NCBI RefSeq assembly: GCF_000173415.1
Contig: NZ_ABXW01000047.1
Span: forward strand, 186,001 to 250,000
DNA length: 64,000 bases
Source: Providencia alcalifaciens DSM 30120
GTDB taxonomy: Bacteria; Pseudomonadota; Gammaproteobacteria; Enterobacterales; Enterobacteriaceae
Direction: 5' to 3'
Made by a program: the position numbers and the translations under genes. Below are positions 40,758-50,587 of the stretch, in pieces (the stretch's first letter is position 1; each line of letters starts with the position of its first letter). Below the pieces are notes generated by a model that was not told where the DNA came from, searched no databases, and was given only the letters and a program-made list of their open reading frames with translations.

Positions 40758-43109
40758 TTAAAACAAAAGATTAATTTGCCCTGTCAAAATGGTATCGAAA
40801 TCATCTTGCAGAAAAGGGAGAATCCCATCGGCGATAGGCTTGATTTGTTTGAGAATATAGTGCTCATAATCGGGTTTAGCCGTCACAGTTTCAAGCGGTT
40901 CAGGACCCGCTTGGGTAATAATGTAGCTGATCCAACCCCCATTTTGATACTGCAAAGGGCGCTGTAATTTTAAATTGTATTCATCCGCCTGTCGTGCAGC
41001 TCTTACGTGAGGGGGAACATTACGCTGATAATCGGACAATTTACGACGCAGGCGTTTACGATAAATCAAGCGATTGTCATATTCTCCAGAACGAATGGCA
41101 CGAATATAATCGTTAATAAACTCTCGATAAGGCTGACGATAAAAAATACGGGTATACAACTCTTTTTGGAAATTTTGAGCGAGAGGCGTCCAATCAGAGC
41201 GGATAGTCTCTAACCCTTTAAAAACCATGGTATCTTGGCTTAAACCTGCATAGCGTTTTTTACTGCCTTGGTCGGTTCCGCGGATCGTTGGCATCAAAAA
41301 GCGTCGATAGTGGGTTTCATATTCAAGTTCGAGAACACCATCGAGTTGCCACTCTTCTTTAAGATGTTGTTTCCACCAATTATTAACATGATCTCGCAAT
41401 TGATAACCGACTTTTTGCGCTTGTTCATCTGTGTGAGGATCCCTTAGCCAAACAAAGGTGGAATCTGTATCCCCATAGATTACCTGATAGCCTTGAGATT
41501 CAATTAATTGCTTCGTAATGCGCATGATTTCATGACCACGCATCGTAATTGAAGCGGTTAATCTAGGATCAAAAAAGCGACATCCATCGGCACCTAAAAC
41601 CCCTGCAAATGCATTCATAATGATTTTGAGTGCTTGGGATAGAGGGGCATTTTTTTGTTGTTTAGCTTTATCTCGACCTTGCCAAATATGGCTGACAATA
41701 TCAGGTAAACAGTGCGTAGTGCGGGAAAACCATGCCCCACGAAATCCTTCAACAGAATGCTCAGGTTCAGGATGAGCCAGCCCTTCAATCATGCCTGCAG
41801 GGTCAATCAAAAAGGTGCGAATAATTGAGGGATATAGGCTTTTATAATCAAGCACCAAAACAGAGTCATACAAACCAGGTTGGGAGTCCATGACAAATCC
41901 GCCGGGATTGAGCTGAAATTTTTGCTCAGAGAGCGTAGGGGCAACAAACCCTAAGCGGTGTAGCCGAGGAATATATAAATGGGAAAAGGCGGCGACTGAG
42001 CCTCCCATGCGATCGGCGGCGAGCCCTGTGACTGTAGAGCGTTCTTGCAAGAATGCCATTAAATCGGTTTTCTCAAAGATGCGATGCACCAAAATACAGT
42101 CTTGAATATTGTAATGGGCGAGGGCGGGTTTATCGTGAGCAAAGCGGCGGTTAATTTCATCCATCCGATCATAGGGAGTATCAATTGCCTTTCCTTCACC
42201 AAGCAATTGCTGGGCAACGGATTCCAAACTGAATGAACTGAAACTCCATGTTGCCGATTTTAACGCATCAATACCATCAATAATTAAGCGACCTTCAGCG
42301 TAGGCAAAAAACACCCCTTGCTTAAAACCGTGTTCTCGCCATTCAAGCTTTTTCCCTTGCCGACCTAATAAAAGTGGAATGCCATAACGCTCTGCGTGTT
42401 TTTGTAACACTTGCAAATCAAATTGAATTAAATTCCAACCGATAATGGCGTCAGGATCATATTGCTGAATCCAGTCGTTTAATTGTTCGAGTAACTGAGG
42501 GCGACTGTTTGCGTACACTAGCCGATGTTCATTGTTGAGGGCTGGACCTTGTTCAGGCCCCAGCATAAACACGACATTATCACCACAGCCAGCTAACCCA
42601 ATTGAGTAAAGCTCCCCATGCTGGCTAGTTTCAATATCAAGGGAGACAGCGCGTAATGTTGGTCGATAACCGTCACAAGGTTTAAGTTGATATTTTCCTT
42701 GATGATTTCGAGAAAACCACACGGGAGCGGTAATAAAGCGCTCCATTAAATAACGTTCACAAGGGCGAATATCAGTTTCTAATAACTCGACACCTAGCGC
42801 TTGGCAATTTTTGTCCAAATTTTGTAACTGGCGATATTGCTGACAGTAAATGGCATACACTTTTTCGCGTTTAAAATCCCGAAGCTCAACGGGGCGATAG
42901 CTAATATCAGCTTGCCCTTCAAATAAATGGCGTACAAGGGGCAGTTTAGATTCGGGTAAAAAACCGACGGCTTGTTGATAAGGAACAATGACTTTTTGCG
43001 GTTGATTATCGGTAAGTAGCCAATAGCTGACCTCGATACCGTAGCGGGTATCTCGCCAATGGCGGCTAAGAATAAAGCCTTTTTCAGCGGGGGCATTGGA
43101 TGGAGGCAT
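40758..43109 (-). CDS. polB: DNA polymerase II (family B) PolB
   Basis: Pol II is the SOS-inducible family-B polymerase for replication restart and some lesion bypass, with proofreading. The 783-residue protein (E. coli 783) keeps the exonuclease sites D158/E160 (SLDIETS), FD231 and YNIQD337. Polymerase motif A is [10 protein letters not shown] with D421 and the steric-gate Tyr, and motif C is YGDTDS with D547/D549. The C-terminal QINLLF resembles a beta-clamp peptide. Motif B is altered: it reads NAFAGVLG where E. coli has NAFYGVLG, so Ala502 replaces the conserved Tyr. A LexA-like box lies 45 bases upstream, at the thiQ stop. Confidence 0.96.
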   Translation of the reverse strand: MPPSNAPAEKGFILSRHWRDTRYGIEVSYWLLTDNQPQKVIVPYQQAVGFLPESKLPLVRHLFEGQADISYRPVELRDFKREKVYAIYCQQYRQLQNLDKNCQALGVELLETDIRPCERYLMERFITAPVWFSRNHQGKYQLKPCDGYRPTLRAVSLDIETSQHGELYSIGLAGCGDNVVFMLGPEQGPALNNEHRLVYANSRPQLLEQLNDWIQQYDPDAIIGWNLIQFDLQVLQKHAERYGIPLLLGRQGKKLEWREHGFKQGVFFAYAEGRLIIDGIDALKSATWSFSSFSLESVAQQLLGEGKAIDTPYDRMDEINRRFAHDKPALAHYNIQDCILVHRIFEKTDLMAFLQERSTVTGLAADRMGGSVAAFSHLYIPRLHRLGFVAPTLSEQKFQLNPGGFVMDSQPGLYDSVLVLDYKSLYPSIIRTFLIDPAGMIEGLAHPEPEHSVEGFRGAWFSRTTHCLPDIVSHIWQGRDKAKQQKNAPLSQALKIIMNAFAGVLGADGCRFFDPRLTASITMRGHEIMRITKQLIESQGYQVIYGDTDSTFVWLRDPHTDEQAQKVGYQLRDHVNNWWKQHLKEEWQLDGVLELEYETHYRRFLMPTIRGTDQGSKKRYAGLSQDTMVFKGLETIRSDWTPLAQNFQKELYTRIFYRQPYREFINDYIRAIRSGEYDNRLIYRKRLRRKLSDYQRNVPPHVRAARQADEYNLKLQRPLQYQNGGWISYIITQAGPEPLETVTAKPDYEHYILKQIKPIADGILPFLQDDFDTILTGQINLLF

Positions 43110-43118
43110 AAAGGAAAC

Positions 43119-43150
43119 TCGCGTAAATAATCTGCAATTAATATACGCGA
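43119..43150. repeat. Inverted repeat in the polB leader
   Basis: TCGCGTA/TACGCGA, seven bases per arm with an 18-base loop, lies between the LexA-like box and the polB start. There is no U-run, so it is not an intrinsic terminator. Confidence 0.3.
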
Positions 43151-43153
43151 ATG

Positions 43154-43169
43154 GTGGGGATTTATACAG
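43154..43169 (-). promoter_or_regulatory. LexA-like SOS box of polB
   Basis: On the minus strand CTGTATAAATCCCCAC matches the E. coli polB LexA box as I recall it (CTGTATAAAACCACAG) at 13 of 16 positions. The left half-site CTGT is intact, but the right half is CCAC rather than ACAG. It sits 45 bases upstream of polB and two bases from the thiQ stop. Confidence 0.5.
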
Positions 43170-43171
43170 TG

Positions 43172-43882
43172 TTATTTATCGAGATAATTAGAAATACCTA
43201 ATAATGCAGAAGCATCGGTTTTGCCTTGTAACAGTGTTTCAGTATCGCCGTCATACACAATTGCGCCATCGGCAATCACTAAGCTACGAGGGGCGATTTG
43301 TAGTGAGTCTTCAATACTATGAGAGACCATCAATAACGTGATGGATTTATTAACGCAAATGTCATTGAGTAATTGCAGCATTTCATTGCGTAAAGCGGGA
43401 TCTAAGGCAGAAAATGGCTCATCTAACAATAAAATAGGTTGGTTGCGAATTAAACAGCGAGCAAGCGCTGCACGTTGACGTTGACCACCCGATAACTGCG
43501 CCGGTGTTCTATCCAAGCATTCAGTTAAGCTGACGTGTTGCGCCATTTGTTCAACTTCAGTCATTTGCAGTTGATTAAGGCGCAAACTAGGTTGTAAGCC
43601 TAGCCCAATATTTTGCCTAACCGTGAGGTGGGCAAAGAGATTATTTTCTTGGAATAGCATGGAGACAGGGCGCTTCGCAGGGGGTGTCAATGTATGATTT
43701 TCGCCATTTAACGTGATAGTGCCGTGGCGAGGATACTGAAATCCACTAATTAGGCTAAGTAGGGTACTCTTGCCTGCGCCGCTCGGTCCCATGATCGCGA
43801 CTCTTTCCCCTGAAGCGACTATGAAATCAAAGTGCATGTTCAAACTATCGTATTGATAATCTAGGTTTTTTAATTCAATCAT
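43172..43882 (-). CDS. thiQ: Thiamine/TPP ABC transporter ATP-binding protein ThiQ
   Basis: ThiQ powers the ThiBPQ importer of thiamine, thiamine phosphate and TPP. The 236-residue ATPase has Walker A GPSGAGKS (residues 32-39), signature LSGGQRQR near 128, and Walker [13 protein letters not shown] near 147-158, with the switch His in VSHSIED. I chose ATG 43882, which overlaps the end of thiP by 8 bases and matches the family start; a longer frame into thiP has no support. It is the last gene of thiB-thiP-thiQ, with polB 62 bases further on. Confidence 0.95.
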   Translation of the reverse strand: MIELKNLDYQYDSLNMHFDFIVASGERVAIMGPSGAGKSTLLSLISGFQYPRHGTITLNGENHTLTPPAKRPVSMLFQENNLFAHLTVRQNIGLGLQPSLRLNQLQMTEVEQMAQHVSLTECLDRTPAQLSGGQRQRAALARCLIRNQPILLLDEPFSALDPALRNEMLQLLNDICVNKSITLLMVSHSIEDSLQIAPRSLVIADGAIVYDGDTETLLQGKTDASALLGISNYLDK

Positions 43883-45479
43883 GAGTCTTTCCCGATAATC
43901 TCTCAAGTAAGCTGAACAGACAAAAACAAAGTAACAGCAATAGCATCGCGGTGACAGCACCGTCATGAGTACGATAAGCGCCTATTTGCTGATAAAGATA
44001 GTAAGGTAGAGTGCGAAACGCTTCATTACCAAACAGGGCGACGACGCCAAAATCCCCGATTGAAATAACACAAGCAAACGCTAATGCTTGAGCGATAGGT
44101 TTACGTAGCGCTCGTAACTCAATAATTTTAAATCGGTTAAAGCCTGTAATTTCCAAAGATTGACACAATGGATTATAACGTTGAGCCAAATCCCGCATAG
44201 GGTTATCAAGCACTTTTAGGGCATAAGGGATCGCAAGTAAGGCATTTGTCATGATCACGAGCGGATAAGGAGTCTCAGGGATACCAATGGTTTCATTGAA
44301 AAAAATGAAAAAGCCAGTTGCCAGAACAATCCCAGGCATCGCGAGAATGATGAGACCGCTGAGTTCAATCGCTTGTCCAAGTTTTAGTGCATTTCTCAGT
44401 CGTAGTTCTCGGCTACTCCAAAGCAGCATTAGCGTGAGGATGACACATATCACTCCTGCGAAAAGTGCGATAAACAGTGATGTTGATGTTGCTTGCCATA
44501 AGGCTGATTGCTGGAGGACGTCCAGTAGTTGACTATTTAGTCCATCGACAATAACCGCTAATAAGGGCGGGATTAATAGGAGGAGGGCGGCAGCAATCAC
44601 AAGCAAATCGCGCAAGCGACGAAATAGGTTATCGGCAGGGTCAAACCACTGATTTTGATGACTAAAGCCAATTGAGAATGCATGATTAATGTGCTGGCAA
44701 ATTAACATTAAGCCCACGCAGCAGCCAAGCTGAATCAAGGCGAGCAATGTGGCTCGTCCTAAATCAAAGTCATAGCTAAGCGCTTGATAAATCGCTAACT
44801 CGATAGTTGTCGCTGCTGGACCGCCTCCCAAAGCAAGTACTGTCGCAAAACTGGCAAAGCACAACATAAAAATTAAGGCGCCAGTCGGTAACATCTGGCG
44901 GCGCAAATAGGGCCATTCCAAAATAGCGAATTGTTGCCACTCATTAAATCCAAGTTGAGCTGCGCTTTGTCGTTGCTCAATAGCAATATTTTCAAGCGAT
45001 TGTAATAGCATTCGGGTGGCGAGTGGCATATTGAAAAAGATATGAGCCAATAAAATGCCACGTAATCCATAAGGCGAGAATTGGTATTCAAATCCTAGCC
45101 ATTGGCACAGTTTTGCAAGCCATCCGGTTTGCCCGTATACCGATAAAATACCAAAAACAGCCACCAATACGGGTAAAACGAGAGTCATAGCGCATAGGCG
45201 GAGGAAGAGCGTTCGTCCCCAGAACCGCCGGCGGTAAAGGGCTCTTGCAAGAAAAATAGCGGGAATAATGGAAAAAATCGCGGAAAGCAGTGCCTGCCAA
45301 AACGTAAAACCGATGACATGCCAGAGGTAATCATCTTCAACGATTTCTTTGAGCGAAATTTCAGGTGCGAAAAACCACAGAGCCCCAAATGCGAGCAAAG
45401 CAACGACAAGCAATAAACCGGAGGCAAGCGCCCCCGGTAATAAAGTTAAGTTGATTAACGACTGACGGCGGTTTGCCAT
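43875..45479 (-). CDS. thiP: Thiamine/TPP ABC transporter permease ThiP
   Basis: ThiP is the fused, duplicated permease of the thiamine importer. It has about 12 hydrophobic helices in 534 residues and two EAA-type loops, one around [21 protein letters not shown] near residue 165 and one around [20 protein letters not shown] near 430. ATG 45479 gives the family N-terminus MANRRQSLI and has GGA upstream, so it is preferred over an in-frame ATG four codons earlier. It overlaps the end of thiB by 25 bases and thiQ by 8. Confidence 0.95.
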   Translation of the reverse strand: MANRRQSLINLTLLPGALASGLLLVVALLAFGALWFFAPEISLKEIVEDDYLWHVIGFTFWQALLSAIFSIIPAIFLARALYRRRFWGRTLFLRLCAMTLVLPVLVAVFGILSVYGQTGWLAKLCQWLGFEYQFSPYGLRGILLAHIFFNMPLATRMLLQSLENIAIEQRQSAAQLGFNEWQQFAILEWPYLRRQMLPTGALIFMLCFASFATVLALGGGPAATTIELAIYQALSYDFDLGRATLLALIQLGCCVGLMLICQHINHAFSIGFSHQNQWFDPADNLFRRLRDLLVIAAALLLLIPPLLAVIVDGLNSQLLDVLQQSALWQATSTSLFIALFAGVICVILTLMLLWSSRELRLRNALKLGQAIELSGLIILAMPGIVLATGFFIFFNETIGIPETPYPLVIMTNALLAIPYALKVLDNPMRDLAQRYNPLCQSLEITGFNRFKIIELRALRKPIAQALAFACVISIGDFGVVALFGNEAFRTLPYYLYQQIGAYRTHDGAVTAMLLLLLCFCLFSLLERLSGKTHD

Positions 45480-46459
45480 AAACGAGTCCATGCTTGACGT
45501 TCTTTAGCCACTTCTTGAGCACTAAATTGCAATGATTTTTTCGGTAATGGCAACACGTTATACACTTCAGGTAGCGGTATATCGATCACCGGATACATCC
45601 AGTTAGTTGTGGGTAATGTGTTTTGGAATTCTGGCGTTAACATAAACTGTAAAAACTGTTTTGCGAGCTCAGGCTGCGGGCTGTGCTTCAATCTAGCTGC
45701 TACCTCGACTTGCATATAATGCCCTTCATCAAACAGAGCCGCAGCGTAGTTATCTTTCTTATCATTCAGAATCTGGTAGCCCGGAGAGGCGGTATAGCTA
45801 AGAACAAAATCACCTTCGCCTTTCAAGAATAATCCATAAGATTCACTCCAGCCTTTCGTAACTGTGAGCGTTTTGCCTGCCATTTTTTTCCATGCATCGG
45901 CAGATTTTTCACCGTAGATTTTTTCAACCCACAACATTAACCCTAAGCCAGGGGTGCTGGTGCGAGGATCTTGATAAATGATTTTCCAATTATTTTTGCT
46001 ATCAAGCAGCTCATTCATGCTTTTCGGTGGCTGCTTAATTTTATTGGTATCGTAGATGAACGCGAAGTAGCCATAGTCGTAAGGAATGAATGTTTTGCTA
46101 TTCCATTCGATAGGTAATTTGAGGGCATCAGTTTTGATATCTGCAGCGGCGAATAATCCTGTTTTTTCTGCGGAATCAAGCAAGTTGTTATCTAAACCTA
46201 AGATAACGTCAGCTTTGCTTTTAGCACCTTCCATACGCAGGCGGTTGAGTAGCGCAACACCATCACCTAATGAAACTAATTTCAATTCACAATCACATTG
46301 GGCTTCGAAATTCTTTTTAATTTGTGGGCCTGGACCCCACTCAGCGGCAAAAGAATCATAGGTATAGACAGTCAGCGTTGGTTTCTCTGCTGAGGCTAAC
46401 GTTGCAAAACTTAAGGTGGTTAATGCAATGATAGAGGTAAATAGCTTATTTTTAGTCAT
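45455..46459 (-). CDS. thiB: Thiamine-binding periplasmic protein ThiB
   Basis: ThiB is the periplasmic receptor for thiamine, thiamine phosphate and TPP. The 334-residue protein has a signal peptide (MTKNKLFTSIIALTTLSFATLASA, cleaved near 24). Family segments are LTVYTYDSFAAEWGPGP, PYDYGYFAFIYD and DPRTSTPGLGLMLW. ATG 46459 has AGGA six bases upstream; an earlier in-frame start lies in the riboswitch region. It is the first gene of the TPP-riboswitch operon thiB-thiP-thiQ. The sgrR/sgrS genes found beside it in E. coli are absent. Confidence 0.95.
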   Translation of the reverse strand: MTKNKLFTSIIALTTLSFATLASAEKPTLTVYTYDSFAAEWGPGPQIKKNFEAQCDCELKLVSLGDGVALLNRLRMEGAKSKADVILGLDNNLLDSAEKTGLFAAADIKTDALKLPIEWNSKTFIPYDYGYFAFIYDTNKIKQPPKSMNELLDSKNNWKIIYQDPRTSTPGLGLMLWVEKIYGEKSADAWKKMAGKTLTVTKGWSESYGLFLKGEGDFVLSYTASPGYQILNDKKDNYAAALFDEGHYMQVEVAARLKHSPQPELAKQFLQFMLTPEFQNTLPTTNWMYPVIDIPLPEVYNVLPLPKKSLQFSAQEVAKERQAWTRLWQTAVSR

Positions 46460-46608
46460 TGTAATTCCTGCGTAAATCATAAAAAACACACAGGATTTGA
46501 GGGGGGACCGATACAATAATTTGTAGACGGCAGCTCAAATCCCTACGCCGGTATTAGCCGGATCAGGTTCTACGGGTTATTTCTCAGCCCAAATTGGCAC
46601 CCCGTTGA
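46460..46608 (-). promoter_or_regulatory. TPP riboswitch and expression platform of thiBPQ
   Basis: The aptamer (46535-46608 read on minus) has all THI-box blocks: GGGGTGCC, GGCTGAGAA, ACCCG, GAACCTGATC, TAATACC, GCGTAGGGA. The P1 stem appears to be CTCAA/TTGAG. In the leader, CTCAAATCC (plus 46493-46501) can pair with GGATTTGAG at the 3' end of the aptamer (plus 46534-46542). The overlapping AAATCCTG can instead pair with the thiB ribosome-binding site CAGGAATT (plus 46463-46470). This suggests translational control in which TPP frees the sequester. A TTTTTT run also lies after the first hairpin. Confidence 0.93.
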
Positions 46609-46727
46609 GACGCAGACTATTGTAGTTACTTCAGACATATCTGCAAACTGTATTGATATAGGTTTACCAGTTTAGGTATGTGTGAAACAATTAGGCATCT
46701 TTCAAATTTGGTTATTGAGGTAGTCTA

Positions 46728-47261
46728 GTGATCGATGATGATGGCTACCGCCCGAATGTAGGAATTGTAATTTGTAATCGGCAAGGTCAAGTCTTATGGG
46801 CTCGCCGTTATGGTCAGCATTCTTGGCAATTTCCTCAAGGTGGGATTAACCCTGGGGAATCGCCAGAACAAGCGATGTATCGTGAGTTATACGAGGAAGT
46901 CGGACTACAGCGTAAAGATGTCAGGTTACTTGCATCTACCCGTAATTGGTTACGCTACAAATTACCTAAGCGTTTGGTGCGTTGGGATACAAAACCTGTT
47001 TGTATTGGACAGAAACAACGTTGGTTTTTACTTCAACTCCAATGTAATGACGCCGATATAAATGTGCAGCGCAGTAAATCGCCAGAATTTGACGGCTGGC
47101 GGTGGGTCAGTTATTGGTATCCTGTTAGGCAAGTGGTTTCTTTTAAACGTGAAGTTTATCGGCGTGTTATGAAGGAATTCGCCCCCGTGGTTATGCCTTT
47201 GCAGGAACAAAAATTACCACAACGACCTGTTTTTAATAATCGTAGGCGCGGAGTCAAATAA
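46728..47261 (+). CDS. rppH: RNA pyrophosphohydrolase RppH
   Basis: RppH removes pyrophosphate from 5'-triphosphorylated mRNA and so starts RNase E-dependent decay. The Nudix box begins at [11 protein letters not shown] near residue 38 and runs through [29 protein letters not shown] near 85-105 is near-identical to E. coli. Length is 177 (E. coli 176). It starts with GTG at 46728, as the family N-terminus [14 protein letters not shown] requires. It is followed 4 bases later by ptsP, the same pairing as in E. coli. Confidence 0.96.
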   Translation: MIDDDGYRPNVGIVICNRQGQVLWARRYGQHSWQFPQGGINPGESPEQAMYRELYEEVGLQRKDVRLLASTRNWLRYKLPKRLVRWDTKPVCIGQKQRWFLLQLQCNDADINVQRSKSPEFDGWRWVSYWYPVRQVVSFKREVYRRVMKEFAPVVMPLQEQKLPQRPVFNNRRRGVK

Positions 47262-47265
47262 GCCT

Positions 47266-49512
47266 ATGTTGACGCGTTTACGTGACATTGTCGAAAAGGT
47301 CGCGATGGCGACCAGCTTGACCCAAGCGCTTGAAGTTTTGGTCAATGAAACCTGCAAAGCGATGCGCACAGATGTGTGCTCGATTTATTTAGCAGATCAT
47401 CCTCGTCAATGTTATTACCTAATGGCAACCCGCGGGCTGAAAAAGCCTAGCGGGATTGCTATTCGTCTAGGATTTGACGAAGGGGTTGTTGGCGCAGTGG
47501 GCCGACAATCTGAAATGCTGAATCTCGCGGACATTCGCGAACACCCTCAATTCAAATATCTCCCTCAAATTAAAGAAGAGCAGCTCAAGGCATTTCTAGG
47601 TGTGCCTGTGGTTTATCGACGTCAGCTACTGGGTGTGTTGGTCGTTCAGCAACGAGAAAAGCGGTTATTTAGCGAAACCGAAGAGTCCTTTATGGTGACG
47701 CTATCTATGCAGTTAGCGGTGATTTTATCTCAAGCACAGACCAAAGGTATTTTTGGACAATATCGTCAAAATCGCTTTAAAGCCATTCCTGTTTCTCAAG
47801 GAATTTCAATGGCATATGGTTGGCAAGATACTTCCCAGCCATCTTTAGATAGCATATGCCAAGCTACCACATTAAATATTGATGAAGAACGCCAGCGTTT
47901 GGTTGTTGCACTGGAAAGTGCCGCTGCGGAATTTCGCCGGATCAGCAAACGTTTTATGGCAAGTTCATCCAAAGAGAGCGCTGCCATTTTTGATCTGTAT
48001 AACCACTTGCTTAGCGATCCCCAACTGAAAAAACGATTGTTTACGGCGATCAATCAAGGCGCAGTGGCAGAGTGGGCCGTCAAAACAGTTATCGAAGATT
48101 ATGCCTTGCAGTTCTCTCGCCTGAGAGATCTTTATTTAAGAGAGCGCGGCTCGGATCTTCGGACGTTAGGGCAGCGTTTATTGTTTCATCTGGATGACTC
48201 TCAGACTCCCACTAGTCAATGGCCAGATCGTTTTATTTTGGTTGCGGATGAGCTGAGTGCCAGTGTTCTTGCTGAGTTACCGCTTGAGCAATTGGCAGGA
48301 GTGATTGTTCGCGATGGTGCAACACATTCACACTCGGCGATTTTGATCCGCGCAATGGGGATCCCAGCCATTATGGGGGCGGATATTGAGCCTTCGTTAT
48401 TACACAATCGTCATCTGATTTTGGATGGGTATCGTGGTGAAGTATTTATTGAACCTGAAAATTTTATCGCTCAGGAATATCAGCAAATCATCGAAGAAGA
48501 AAATGACCTTAGCCGATTAGCGGAAGGAACACTTTCCCAAGACGCCATACTGAAAAATGGCGAGCATGTGGATATTTGCCTTAATGCTGGGCTGAGTCCG
48601 CGTTATGAACAACAAATTCATGATGGTGTTGACGGAGTCGGGTTATACCGTACTGAGCTGCCATTTATGCTGCACAATGGCTTTCCCTCAGAAGATGAGC
48701 AGAAGCAGTTATATCGTGAAGTATTGCAACTGTTTTCAACCAAACCGGTTGTGCTAAGAACGTTGGACATTGGGGCGGACAAACAGCTGCCGTATATGCC
48801 GATTAGTGAAGAGAATCCATGTTTAGGCTGGCGTGGGATCCGAGTGATGTTGGATCAACCTGAGATATTTTTGATCCAGTTACGAGCTATGTTGCGAGCG
48901 AACCAATATACGGGGAATTTGCGTATTTTGCTGCCGATGATCACCAGCATTAATGAGGTGGATGAAGCGATTGGCTTGATTAATCGCGCCCGAAATGAAG
49001 TCAGCCAACAGCTTGGTAAACCAATTAATTTACCGCCAATAGGCGTCATGCTGGAAGTACCTTCGTTATTGTTTTTGCTGCCAGAGCTAAAACAACGTGT
49101 TGATTTTATTTCTATTGGTACCAATGACTTTACACAATATTTACTTGCAGTTGACCGTAATAACACTCATGTAGCGGCACTCTATGATAACCTGCACCCT
49201 GCGGTGGTTCGCTTTTTATCCCTGGTTCATACCGAATGTCAGCGTATTGGTTTACCAATCAGTGTGTGCGGTGAAATGGCGGGTCAACCATTAAGCGCGA
49301 TGGTGCTAATGGCTTTAGGCTATCGAAGTTTAAGTATGAGTGGGCGTAGTGTGCCTCGTATGAAGTATTTAATTCGCCAGCTTGATCCTCTATTGATGTC
49401 TGAATTAGTACCTGAACTGCTTTCGGCAGAAACGAGTGAAAATGTCCGACACAAAATCAGTGAGTTCATGGAAAAAAATGGACTCGGTGGATTTGTGCGT
49501 GGCGGGATCTAA
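47266..49512 (+). CDS. ptsP: Phosphoenolpyruvate-protein phosphotransferase PtsP (EI-Ntr)
   Basis: PtsP is enzyme I of the nitrogen phosphotransferase chain; it takes phosphate from PEP and passes it to NPr (PtsO) and EIIA-Ntr, linking nitrogen and potassium status. The 748-residue protein (same as E. coli) has an N-terminal GAF domain (1-160) and the phosphohistidine domain with His356 in DGATHSHSAIL. The PEP-binding TIM-barrel follows, with GLYRTELPFM near 468 and the catalytic Cys in SVCGEMAG near 670. It begins 4 bases after rppH. Confidence 0.96.
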   Translation: MLTRLRDIVEKVAMATSLTQALEVLVNETCKAMRTDVCSIYLADHPRQCYYLMATRGLKKPSGIAIRLGFDEGVVGAVGRQSEMLNLADIREHPQFKYLPQIKEEQLKAFLGVPVVYRRQLLGVLVVQQREKRLFSETEESFMVTLSMQLAVILSQAQTKGIFGQYRQNRFKAIPVSQGISMAYGWQDTSQPSLDSICQATTLNIDEERQRLVVALESAAAEFRRISKRFMASSSKESAAIFDLYNHLLSDPQLKKRLFTAINQGAVAEWAVKTVIEDYALQFSRLRDLYLRERGSDLRTLGQRLLFHLDDSQTPTSQWPDRFILVADELSASVLAELPLEQLAGVIVRDGATHSHSAILIRAMGIPAIMGADIEPSLLHNRHLILDGYRGEVFIEPENFIAQEYQQIIEEENDLSRLAEGTLSQDAILKNGEHVDICLNAGLSPRYEQQIHDGVDGVGLYRTELPFMLHNGFPSEDEQKQLYREVLQLFSTKPVVLRTLDIGADKQLPYMPISEENPCLGWRGIRVMLDQPEIFLIQLRAMLRANQYTGNLRILLPMITSINEVDEAIGLINRARNEVSQQLGKPINLPPIGVMLEVPSLLFLLPELKQRVDFISIGTNDFTQYLLAVDRNNTHVAALYDNLHPAVVRFLSLVHTECQRIGLPISVCGEMAGQPLSAMVLMALGYRSLSMSGRSVPRMKYLIRQLDPLLMSELVPELLSAETSENVRHKISEFMEKNGLGGFVRGGI

Positions 49513-49566
49513 TTTGATCTTCTATGTTATTAATATGTAATTATATGCTGACAATAACCTCGTGTT

Positions 49567-49586
49567 ATTATGCGGCATAATTTTTG
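49567..49586 (+). terminator. Possible weak terminator of ptsP
   Basis: A short hairpin ATTATG/CATAAT with a three-base loop is followed by TTTT, between ptsP and lgt. The stem is AT-rich, so termination would be weak. Confidence 0.35.
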
Positions 49587-49612
49587 AATCAATTATTTTA
49601 AAGTGGGGAACG

Positions 49613-50509
49613 ATGAGTAACAGCTACTTAGCATTTCCGGAAATTGATCCCGTTATGTTTTCGATTGGACCAGTTTCTCTACATTGGTATGGTTTTATGT
49701 ACCTTGTGGGGTTCGTTTTTGCGTTATGGCTAGCAGGGCGTAGAGCGGCTAAGCCAAACAGCGGCTGGACAAAAAATGAAGTCGAAAACCTCCTGTATAT
49801 TGGCTTTGTCGGTGTATTTGTTGGTGGGCGATTAGGCTATGTTTTCTTCTATAATTTACCTGTTTTCTTAGCTGACCCATTGTACCTATTCAAAGTGTGG
49901 GATGGGGGAATGTCCTTCCATGGCGGTTTGATCGGCGTTATCTGTGCCATGATGTTGTTTGCCTATCGCACTAAACGACGCTTTTTACAAGTGTCTGATT
50001 TCGTTGCACCTTTAATTCCCTTTGGTCTTGGTATGGGGCGTATCGGTAACTTTATTAATGGTGAATTATGGGGACGCGTCACGTTAGATACACCATGGGC
50101 GTTTTTATTCCCTCATTCAAGAAGTGAAGACATTCAGCTTGCGGCACAAGATCCATCCCTGTTACCTATTCTTGAGCAATATGGCGTGTTACCAAGACAC
50201 CCATCTCAGCTGTATGAAATGTTTTTAGAAGGCATCGTTTTATTCCTGATTTTGAATTTATTTGTTCGTAAGCCTCGCCCAATGGGAAGCGTATCGGGCT
50301 TATTCCTTATTGGCTATGGTGCATTCCGTATCATTGTGGAATTCTTCAGACAACCGGATGCGCAGTTAGGGCTATTTGGCGGCATCAGTATGGGGCAAAT
50401 ACTCTCAATTCCGATGATTCTTATCGGTGTATTGATGATTATTTGGGCTTATAAATATGGTAAAAATATTCCTGCCCATAAGCCCGCTAAGAACGCAGAC
50501 AGTAAGTAA
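49613..50509 (+). CDS. lgt: Prolipoprotein diacylglyceryl transferase Lgt
   Basis: Lgt transfers diacylglycerol from phosphatidylglycerol to the lipobox Cys of prolipoproteins, the first and essential lipoprotein maturation step. The 298-residue inner-membrane protein has [11 protein letters not shown] near residues 24-34, the HGGLIG loop near 103, and the signature [14 protein letters not shown] near 142-155. I chose ATG 49613, which gives the family start; an in-frame codon 17 residues upstream is less likely. It is followed by thyA as in E. coli, but with a 78-base gap. Confidence 0.95.
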   Translation: MSNSYLAFPEIDPVMFSIGPVSLHWYGFMYLVGFVFALWLAGRRAAKPNSGWTKNEVENLLYIGFVGVFVGGRLGYVFFYNLPVFLADPLYLFKVWDGGMSFHGGLIGVICAMMLFAYRTKRRFLQVSDFVAPLIPFGLGMGRIGNFINGELWGRVTLDTPWAFLFPHSRSEDIQLAAQDPSLLPILEQYGVLPRHPSQLYEMFLEGIVLFLILNLFVRKPRPMGSVSGLFLIGYGAFRIIVEFFRQPDAQLGLFGGISMGQILSIPMILIGVLMIIWAYKYGKNIPAHKPAKNADSK

Positions 50510-50523
50510 ATCAAGTCAATATA

Positions 50524-50571
50524 GGTTTGTGTTATTACTGATGTTTTATAGCACAAACCGCCTGTATTTTT
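50524..50571 (+). terminator. Possible terminator or attenuator between lgt and thyA
   Basis: The stem GGTTTGTGTTAT/ATAGCACAAACC, with one G-U pair, is followed after seven bases by ATTTTTG. It ends right at the thyA leader, so termination may be partial. Confidence 0.4.
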
Positions 50572-50587
50572 GAGTAAGAGAGCCACT

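Noticed and set aside
43119-43150. Terminator between thiQ and polB
   Set aside because: The TCGCGTA/TACGCGA repeat has an 18-base loop and no U-run on the minus strand.
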